Of a DNA stretch of 64,000 nt, positions 56,495-64,000 are shown in pieces. Source of the DNA: Diplolepis rosae (taxonomy: Eukaryota; Arthropoda; Insecta; Hymenoptera; Diplolepididae). How positions within the stretch are numbered: position 1 is the first letter of the stretch; the number at the start of each line of letters is the position of its first letter. Below the pieces are notes generated by a model, which had not been told where the DNA came from, ran no database searches, and was given only the letters and a program-made list of their open reading frames with translations. A program made the position numbers and the translations under genes. The DNA is taken from NCBI GenBank assembly GCA_030998225.1, contig JAPYXD010000466.1, forward strand, positions 5,683,001 through 5,747,000. The letters are read 5' to 3'.

Positions 56495-56569
56495 TTGATG
56501 CCTGCCCCGACATTTGCGGCACGAGCGGAGCGAGTGCTGCTGGTCGGGGGGGAGGGGGGCAGGCATCAA
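56495..56569. repeat. GC-rich hairpin with TTGATGCCTGCCCC arms
   Basis: Arms 56495-56508 and 56556-56569 are perfect 14-bp complements, separated by 47 bp containing GAGCGGAGCGAG and a G-rich run. May be a tiny MITE or a structured site. Confidence 0.5.
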
Positions 56570-56738
56570 ATACATCTATAAATTAAGGTTTAGATATACC
56601 CTTAGAAAAGAAATAATGTTCATTCTATAAACATGACTATATATTTGTATCACAAGTGCAAAACTTATTTTATTATAGATGAAGTTATTTATTCTATTAT
56701 AGTTTACTTAATAATAGTCATTTTTTTAAATAATAAAT

Positions 56739-57358
56739 TTTATGTGCCTCCGGCGCGGAAACTCGTTTTTCCGTTACAGCTGAGAGTAACGGAATGTTGT
56801 GTATTCCGTTACAGAGGAATATAATGTAAAAATTGAACTGCGCATGCGCATATAGTCTTACAGCGGAGCAGAATCTTCTTCTTATTCTTCTTCTTCTTCG
56901 TACAGCATTAGCACTCTACTGACAAAGCCTTGTACATTTGAACTGCGCATGCTCTATTACAACAAGATACTACTACACAAGATCGATAAAATCGAAATGG
57001 CTGGGACCAGTCGCGAAATATCAAGTGTAATAACTAGCGCCGTAAACAACTACAATATTAGATTAGATTCGAGTGTACGCATAAAAACTCGTATCCGCGC
57101 CGAAGTGACATAAAATAGAATACGTACCAATACACACAATTCGGGAAATTACGAGAATCGCGGCAATGCTCGCAGGACTGATCGCGCCTCGGCTTCGTCT
57201 CGGCTTTGTCTCGGCTTCGTCTCGGCTTTGCCTCAGCTACGTCTCGGCTACATCTCTGCTACGTCTTGGCTACGCCTCAACTACGCCTTGGCTTCGATCT
57301 CCTGCGAGCATTGTCGCTCGTCACGCAATAACCCTCATTGTTCGCCTAGGCACGTAAT
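56739..57358 (+). mobile_element. MITE family M1, copy d (most complete)
   Basis: Starts ATGTGCCTCCGGCG and ends CGCCTAGGCACGTA, short imperfect inverted termini. Contains the shared body (56770-57140) and a minisatellite (57174-57300). No coding capacity. Copies a, b and c are fragments of the same family. Confidence 0.75.
57174..57300 (+). repeat. Minisatellite, unit about 11-12 bp (CTCGGCTTCGT)
   Basis: About eleven units of CTCGGCTTCGT/CTCGGCTTTGT grading into CTCAGCTACGT and CTTGGCTACGC. The same array occurs reversed at 24745-24800. Confidence 0.8.
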
Positions 57359-57409
57359 ATACTATTATATGCATTATAATTAAACAGAAACTTATAAAAA
57401 AACCTTATA

Positions 57410-57810
57410 CAGGGTGGGCCATCTAGCGTTTTAAATTTAAACTATCTGTATTTCGACATTGGACACGTCAAATACCATTCGGAAAGTGACAGATATTCAG
57501 TAAATAGTCTAAAATTTACGAAATGGGTCGCTATTCGCTAGAAGAAAACTGGGAAATATTGAAAACTTTTTCCAAAGTGGTGAGTCTTCAACCCAAACTG
57601 TGAGAAATTTGGCAAAAAAATGGACAGACAAAAAGTACCATCAGTTCAATTTGTGCAACAATTTGTCAAGCGTGTGCATGAAACTGGCTCGTTGGTGGAT
57701 AAACCAAAACGTCAACGTTCATTTCCTGCGCGTTCACCCGAAAATATTGCGACTGTGGCTGAAAATGTTAGTGAGAATCCATCCACCTCAATTCGCCGTC
57801 GAATATAAAA
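57410..57810 (+). pseudogene. Tc1/mariner element, 5' fragment with terminal repeat and N-terminal transposase
   Basis: CAGGGTGGGCCATCTAGCG at 57410 follows TA and looks like a Tc1/mariner end. The frame from ATG about 57523 reads MGRYSLEENWEILKTF, then TVRNLAKKWTDKK and VQQFVKRVHETGSLVDKPK after a 1-nt slip, a helix-turn-helix of the DUF4817 kind. It stops at about 57810, where an unrelated repeat begins. Confidence 0.7.
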
Positions 57811-58170
57811 TATTAAAATATTTTGATTTTGTAAAATTGTGGAAATATTTTAACGCTGTTAGATCAAATTTTTAGTAAAATTTTAAATTAATGAATGTTT
57901 GAAGGTTTAAGTGAAAACATCAATTAAAAATTGTTTTAACTTCATAAATTTGATCAATTACAGTAATAAGAAAATTTTGACCTTCTATAAAGCTTTTTTC
58001 TATAAAGAGTTTTTATCAAAAGTCTGTGCATACGCCACTATAACATTAGATTAATAAATTTTGACCTGCTTTTACCATGAACCTATGAATGTGGATTTTA
58101 AATCGTTACTTAATGTGCCTTATTTTCTGAAATAAAATATTTTTTCACGTAATGTTTTAGGGGTTTGCGA
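57811..58170. repeat. AT-rich dispersed repeat (second copy at about 1790-2080, inverted)
   Basis: ATTCATAG.TTGATGGTAAAAG-, AAATCCACATTCATAG- and GTGCATACGC-type words match the complement of 1790-2080. No gene. Confidence 0.6.
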
Positions 58171-58650
58171 ACAAGAATTTTGTAAAATGCGCTGTCGTAT
58201 TAATTGCAATTAATGAATAAAAATTATACAAAAACAAAATCTCACCAAAAAAATTAAACGTTTTGCATTGTATTCATTTAGAATTATGTTTGTCCAAATA
58301 TTTAAGATAATGTATCGACATATCTTGTAATTGTATAACAAGCTTCAGTGTATGCATTCTAATTACTAAATATTTAAACAATTCGAATTATAACAATTGT
58401 GTATGTTATCGGTATTAATTGTGCAAAAATATTTCTATGTATCAAAACTCAATGTATTCAATTTAATGTATTAACAAAGAACACAATTATTAACCTAATA
58501 AGTGCGTATCAATGTAAATCACGAATGATAAGAATATCTCTTGATTCATTTTGACAAAAGAAATTTTGATATTAACAAAAGTTTAATTTGAATCGATTAT
58601 TTAACTTGGTTGAGAAAGTTCCAACACGGTCATTACATCCCCGTGTTTGA
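58171..58650. other. AT-rich sequence, last part likely LTR-element interior
   Basis: No gene. From about 58605 it may belong to the LTR element whose polypurine tract follows. Confidence 0.3.
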
Positions 58651-58664
58651 ACTAAGGGGGGAGG
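58651..58664 (+). promoter_or_regulatory. Polypurine tract of element C
   Basis: ACTAAGGGGGGAGG directly before TGTCACG, a classic position for plus-strand priming. Confidence 0.75.
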
Positions 58665-59755
58665 TGTCACGTCCCGTGACTATCAATATTTATTTACAAA
58701 ATAATATGTGTAAAATTAATAATTTGAAAACATTAAACATGTAAAAGAAACAGGTATCTCTATATATCGATCGTCGAAAAACCCTAAATGTCTAGACAAA
58801 ACGAAATTGTATTCATTGGGGAACCCCATCGGAATGCGTTATAATGAGTTATGTACACAAACCATTAACCCTCCACTTCCTGCATAGTCCATTCACCTAA
58901 GAGAAATAGGGAGGCTAGAGGAACACGCAGGAAAATTTAGAAGACCTGTTACTGAGTGGGACTAAAATTAGAATCTTGTCTCTATGGATACAAATTGAAG
59001 AAAATGTTGAAATCTCCGTAGAAACAATTATGGTCTCATCTGGCTGGAAGAAGAGCTTTTAGGGAACATCTTGCAAATGTCATGTCAGTATCGATCGAAA
59101 AATGGCGGATATCAACCGAAAAAATAGTCTATAAAAGCACCTGCAAATCCGCAAATCTCCAGTGACCGTCGGACCATCTTAAACTTCAGATCTCTCTCAG
59201 AAAAGTAACAACCCCGAAATTCTCTCAGAAATGTGACTCTCGAAAAAGTGACTTCAAGTTCGGTTCTCGATACTTTTCTTAGAAAGCAAATTCAATCGTC
59301 ACTCATTTCCATCAGTTTATCAGTTCATTCATCATTGTGAATATCAATTGGATTATCAGTGCTGTTGAGGAATTGAAATATTGGATCTACATAAATTATC
59401 CTCATCATAGTACCCAGGAGACATAAGGATTTGGTGGACTCGAATCACTAACATAAAGCATTTATTGTAAGTACCAAATATTTATTATGTCCCTAATTTA
59501 ACTTGAATATATCTATAAATTCCCCCCTTTCATTTTCAAGCTGCTTCCCAGGAGGGATTTTTAAGGGGAATTTCTATCACATTTGTATTCAAAATATTTA
59601 ATAAAAGGGTTAATAATTTGTGATATTCTTGAGTTTTATTGTTGGCTATCCTCAACCCTTGTTTTGGTTAAGAAATCCTTTCAGGTCTCTTTTCTGAACA
59701 AAAAACGAGGAAAAAATAAATAATATAATAAAAGGTGAGTAACCAAGACGTTACA
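58665..59755 (+). repeat. 3' LTR of a third LTR retrotransposon (element C)
   Basis: TGTCACGTCCC...GACGTTACA, 1091 bp with TG..CA ends, preceded by a polypurine tract. A TATAAAAG box lies at 59130 and AATAAAA words near 59600 and 59728. No second LTR and no gag-pol in the window, so the rest is deleted or displaced. Confidence 0.65.
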
Positions 59756-60510
59756 CTAATCCGACTACGATAAGACACAAGCTTTTTGAAAGATTTTAAA
59801 ATTTAACAAAATGGCAGCGAGTTAAAAAAAAGTTATATTTTCTACCCTGTTTTTCTAGCTTAAAAAAGCTGTAAAAAATTGAAAAAAAATTTTTGTTTAA
59901 AAAGCTCGTGTCTAATCGTAGTAAGACGTTTTTTGAATACGAAACAATTTACAGATTTCCAATATCTTCGATAGTTCCGTCAAAATCGTGCCAACAATTT
60001 TAAAAAACACTACTTTCGAAAAAACGCGTTTAAATATAAATGATGAGGTCGGTAGTATTTGAACTAGCATGTTTTCGAATAAATCCTTCATAAGGCATGT
60101 TCCTTATAGTGTCTAGATTCGAAATAAGCAACAACAAAAAAATCCGATTTTTTGAAACCGCGAAGGTAGACGATTCCTTAAACCTAACAGAAAGTGACTA
60201 TAGTGGTATCGGTTTGCGAGTGTGCGTATTTGTGCGCGAATTGCAAACCAGAAGAACTAGAGTTGCCCTTTTGGGCAACGATCACAACAAGAATCATCAC
60301 CCGCCCATTCCCGGAAATCAGGAGGAAGCTCTCTCTCTCTTTATAGGAGTGGTAGTCATAAGTCTTAGGACAAGAGTAAGTAGGGCATTGTCCCAAAATA
60401 TTTGTAATAGTAAACTTTTTAATAAATTGTTAAAATTGGGAGTTCAAATCTTAATCTTTTATTCTGCATCTGACATATACCCGGTTGATTTTCTTGTGTA
60501 CAGGGTATAG
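59756..60510. other. Unassigned sequence with a hairpin
   Basis: CTACGATAAGACAC near 59767 and GTGTCTAATCGTAG near 59909 are inverted copies spaced about 140 bp. No gene I can support. Confidence 0.35.
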
Positions 60511-60942
60511 CCTCCTCAGTCATTTTTGCATCGGATTGTTACTGATGATAAAAAATGGATCCATTACGACAACCCCAAGGGCAAAAAACCATATGTGAAA
60601 CCCGGCCAACCAGTCAAATCAACGGCAAAGCCGAATATCCATGGCGCGAAGGTAATGCCCCGTATTTGGTGGGATCAGAAGGGTGTGCTATATTATGAGC
60701 TGATAAAACCGGGTAAAACCATCAATGGAGAACGCTACCGAACACAGTTAATCCGTTTGAAGAGAGCAATAGCCAAAAAACGCCCAGAATATGCGACCAG
60801 ACACGAGGTAATAATTTCCCATCATGACAACGCTCGGCCCCATGTTGCTATTCCGGTTAAGAACTATTTGGAAAACAGTGGATGGGAAATTTTATCCCAC
60901 CCGCCTTATAGCCCAGACCTTGCCACTTCTGACTACAATTGA
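60511..60942 (+). pseudogene. Mariner transposase, C-terminal half, DD34D
   Basis: Reads FLHRIVTDDKKWIHYDNPKG (first D), TAKPNIHGAKVMPRIWWDQ, HHDNARPHVA (second D) and PPYSPDLATSDYN (third D). By count the second and third are separated by 34 residues, the mariner signature. The N-terminal half is missing and a TGA follows SDYN, where YHLF-type residues are usual. Normal D or E replacement is not evident, but the fragment is dead by truncation. Confidence 0.88.
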
Positions 60943-62066
60943 GGAGTTATATTCAATAAGGCGACAGGCGCTCAAAAAACTGTAAAAGTATTGTCCGCCT
61001 CGTGATGTCATAGTCAAAAATTGAAAATCGAAATTCGAAAAAATCAAAATCATGGTTTTATAGTTCGTGAAAAATGAATGTTAGTTCCCTCTTACAGTTT
61101 TTTTATAACGTTGCAAATTTTCGAGTAAATTAATAAAAAGTGTGTTGGTTTTGTGCGTTATTCGACGAAAGCGTATCGTATTATATATATATATATATAT
61201 ATACTATATATGTAGTTATTAGGTTTATATATGTAAGGTTATATGTTTAAGTGTATTTGTGATTTAAAATATGATTGGCTACGACTGAATGGTGTGAATG
61301 CATTTGTATGTTGTTTATATATGCACCGGATGACTATTGGCAGGCTCGAGGTAAGAATTTTTTTTTATTTGAGAGAACCATACCATTTCCAGTTGAAATA
61401 ATACGCCTGATGCTCATTTTACCCAACTACGGTTTGAAGCACCTCAAGCGTCGGTGATATACTTATACATTTAATGTTAACCCACTGACGCATGTTGGTG
61501 CCCTGTCGTTGATAACGTTTTACTCAACTCCTTACTATTCCTTAAGTAACGCTTATTGTTATTCACTTTGGGTGAATTAGGTATATATCAAATTGATTTT
61601 ACCCGACTAGGATTTAATAGGTGTTCAAATGTCCTTATGTCCCAAGTTTAATCGACAGAGTTGAGTAAAATTACATCAACTATTTTTCTCCGTGTACAAT
61701 AAACTCAAGCACCCATCAGCCTATTACCCCTTAACACCATAACCCTGTATAATGTCGTGTATGTTTCTTCCGTAACTTACAGTGATGAGTGTACTTTATA
61801 TTCTGCTACATCTTTTGGCAGTCCTAGCTCACTGATCACACAATCTTATTCCACCGTGGAAATTTTGTGTGCAAAAATTTGCAAAATGTGTGGAATGATA
61901 CATTTTCCTGTTCTTTAAGGCAACGAAGCCAGTGAAGGCACGCTGCCATCCAGGTGGCCGGTAGGGTGTAAGGATAAAGCCAGAGTGTGTCCGACAACGA
62001 GTTGATACTGTCCTCGTCAAAGTCGGAAAGCCCTCATACTCAGCAAGGAGAATGCTTTCATCAAGA
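60943..62066. other. Intergenic, (TA)n at 61180-61214
   Basis: A (TA)n microsatellite. A normal-GC stretch at about 61880-62060 has an open minus frame (LLAEYEGFPTLTRTVS, FILTPYRPPGWQRAF) with no domain I know. Not called as a gene. Confidence 0.35.
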
Positions 62067-62067
62067 T

Positions 62068-62240
62068 TAGAGGTGTGCAAAAAGATTCGATTTTCGATCC
62101 GATATTGGCCTCCGTCGAATGTCGAATATTCGACATCCGAAGTGCGTCCGTCGAATGTCAAATAATCGACATCCGAAGCACGTCCGATCGAATGACGGAT
62201 TTTTAACTTTCGACCGGCGCAGTATGTAGTTTGCAATTTT
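62068..62240. repeat. hAT-like remnant with GTCGAATRTC repeats
   Basis: Starts TAGAGGTGTGCAAAAAG, a form common at hAT ends. It then carries two copies of a unit of about 45 bp (TCCGTCGAATGTC ... CGACATCCGAAG). The other end is not found. Confidence 0.4.
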
Positions 62241-63065
62241 TAATCAGACATTACACAATATACATTGAATAGTTGTATTTTAATTTTATATCGTCATATT
62301 TAAAGAATAAAAAAATATTAATTATTTTGATTTGACACATTAATGTTACATAATTTTAACTAATTTTTTGAAAATATATAATTATTCATTTTATTAAATG
62401 TAAATATAATATTAAATTCAAAATAATTTGTAAATAAATTTTTCAAGTTATTATTAATAGTTTATCATATCGGAATCGTGAGTCGAAAAAATTCGTTTTT
62501 TTCATATATGATTTATTCATATCATTTAAGGGAATGTGTATTAAAATTGTTTGAAGAATCAGGCAACGTGATTTGTATTTAATAAAATAACTACAAAATC
62601 AAATTCTACACGGGGAAAATTTATTTGTGAAAATTTAATCAAAATTTGAGTAAAACGGGGACATAGTGGCTTTTGGGGAAAGCTTAAAATGTTTTTGCGC
62701 ATTCTTTCAACAAAGAATTATAAAGATTAATCAAGCAGTTGAGTAAACTCTAAAACAGTTGACTAAAAATTAAAAAGAAAAAAGCTGCTAGATTTTCATT
62801 TGCATAATTTCAAATCTTCATCTACAGCGGATCATATAATGGAGTATAATAATATATGGAGTCATATAATAAAGTATAATGGAGCATGTAGTGATGACCC
62901 ATATTAGCTACTTATGCCTAATAAAAGATCTTGTTTGTAAATTATCGAAATAGAAATAAGGTTAAGTAAGCAATCAACATATATACGCAAGGGCTTTTAA
63001 AATGCCGGGCACATTCCTGCCTTGCAAGATTTGAGAACCACGTGATCCATGATCAACGCGTCGAT
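62241..63065. other. AT-rich intergenic
   Basis: Nothing supported. Confidence 0.35.
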
Positions 63066-63813
63066 ATTACATATCAAGGTAGTTGATCCACAAAAATTAG
63101 ACTTCAGGCAAAAATAGATAATTCTGCTTTCAAGAATAGCAATATTATAATTGAAGGGCTATTTTGGAAGAGAAAAGATTAATTTCTATGAAAAAAATTT
63201 GAAATACAGAAAAATAATTTTCAAATTAATTAGGTGAGTTTGAAATTTGTGTATTCTTTAAATATTTAAAAATAATTTTATTAATAAATTTTATTTTTGC
63301 CCCAACTTTTTTTCTTATCGCTTCTTACCAAATTTTAAAAAATCATGCGATTTTAATAAATTACAAATCACTTTTTCAAGAAAAAGATTCCCTACAACTT
63401 AACCATTTCCAATTTTCAGAAAAGGAATAAATTATTATCAAATTCAGCAATTTGTTTATAAAAATTTCGTTTTGGAAAATGTTTTTTTAATGGTTTCAGC
63501 CATTAAAGAATTTATTTTTAAAAATCAGAAACTGTGAAGTTGTGGGAAATATTTTCTCTGAAAAAACGATTCATGATTTATTATAATCGCATAATTTTTT
63601 AAAATTTGGTAAGAAGCGATAAGAAAAAAAGTTGGGTTAAAAATAAAATTTATTAATAAAATTATTTTTCTGTTTCAAACTTTTTTCTTTTAAAATGATT
63701 TTTTCCCTTTTAAAATAGCCCTTCAATAATAATATTGCTATTCTTTAAAGCAAAATTATCTATATTTACCTGAGGTCTAATTTTCGTGGATGAAAACTAC
63801 CTTAAATGTAACA
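63066..63813. repeat. Foldback element, arms about 330 bp and 260 bp
   Basis: Left arm from TTACATATCAAGGTAGTT (63066) and the complement of the right end (TTACATTTAAGGTAGTT at 63813) share long stretches: AATTAGACYTCAGG, AGATAATTYTGCTTT, AATAGCAATATTAT and AAGAAGCGATAAGAAAAA. Non-coding centre. Confidence 0.65.
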
Positions 63814-64000
63814 TTGGGAAAAAAAATACTGTTTCGAAGGCGAATAAGAGAAGCCAATAAATGGTCTAGGAAATACTACGTAAGTACAATTTATCCTTTT
63901 CACATAATTTTGAAAGCTGCGTTGCCCATTATTGAATTTCAGGTTATATCTGTTTTATTTGAAACAAATATTCATATATCTGTTTTGTTTTCAAAGAAAT
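63814..64000. other. AT-rich window end
   Basis: Nothing supported. Confidence 0.3.

Noticed and set aside
60097..60510. 137-codon ORF upstream of the mariner fragment
   Set aside because: No recognisable domain, and the minus strand is equally open; likely chance.
61829..62236. Minus-strand ORF overlapping the hAT-like remnant
   Set aside because: Part of the frame is made of the repeat units; the rest has no known domain.
1..64000. CRISPR arrays, bacterial operons or rRNA genes
   Set aside because: No regular spacer-repeat pattern and no prokaryotic gene layout. Introns and insect-type transposons show a eukaryotic genome.

Overview
The window is eukaryotic, AT-rich and almost entirely made of transposable elements nested in one another. 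I recognise no host gene. P-type and hAT transposons with 8-bp target duplications, mariner families, R1-type non-LTR elements and Ty3/Gypsy elements of arthropod type point to an insect. A hymenopteran is my guess, but the sequence does not prove the order.

Layout. Positions 1-17339 hold an old Ty3/Gypsy element (A) with LTRs of about 812 bp. Its 5' LTR is split by a 7.3-kb hAT-like transposon (140-7412, perfect 8-bp duplication). Its gag is split by a THAP/DDE transposon that also carries a SWIM-finger ORF (about 9199-11973). Positions 17340-26453 are a mosaic: a roughly 150-bp degenerate satellite, a SINE-like tRNA head, MITE copies, a mariner fragment, a gag-protease fragment, a hAT MITE and an R1 3' fragment. 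Positions 26462-44762 are one P-superfamily transposon bounded by inverted ends and the 8-bp duplication ATCGTGAC. Its multi-exon THAP-transposase gene (38090-44507, minus) looks intact. It is expanded to 18.3 kb by a P-type MITE, three intronic MITEs or foldbacks, and a young Ty3/Gypsy element (B, about 28573-37835, minus).

Element B has near-identical 659-bp LTRs, intact gag and pol, and a textbook -1 frameshift signal (G GGA AAC plus a stem-loop) between them. Between its 5' LTR and gag lies an intact 373-codon ORF that is not a retroelement protein. It resembles, from memory only, capsids of partiti-like RNA viruses, so B may be a retrotransposon/virus chimera.

Positions 44771-48740 are the same satellite, interrupted by a long-TIR element with a 4-bp duplication and by a full-length but dead DD41D mariner. 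The rest holds further mariner remnants, a broken R1 element (53400-56360, minus), a MITE with a minisatellite, a 1.09-kb LTR (C) with its polypurine tract, a DD34D mariner 3' half, and hAT-like and foldback remnants.

The nesting gives a relative order. Element A and the satellite are older hosts, while the hAT and P elements inserted cleanly later. Element B is among the youngest insertions. No search or alignment was run, so family names rest on motifs visible in the translations and on end/duplication structure.
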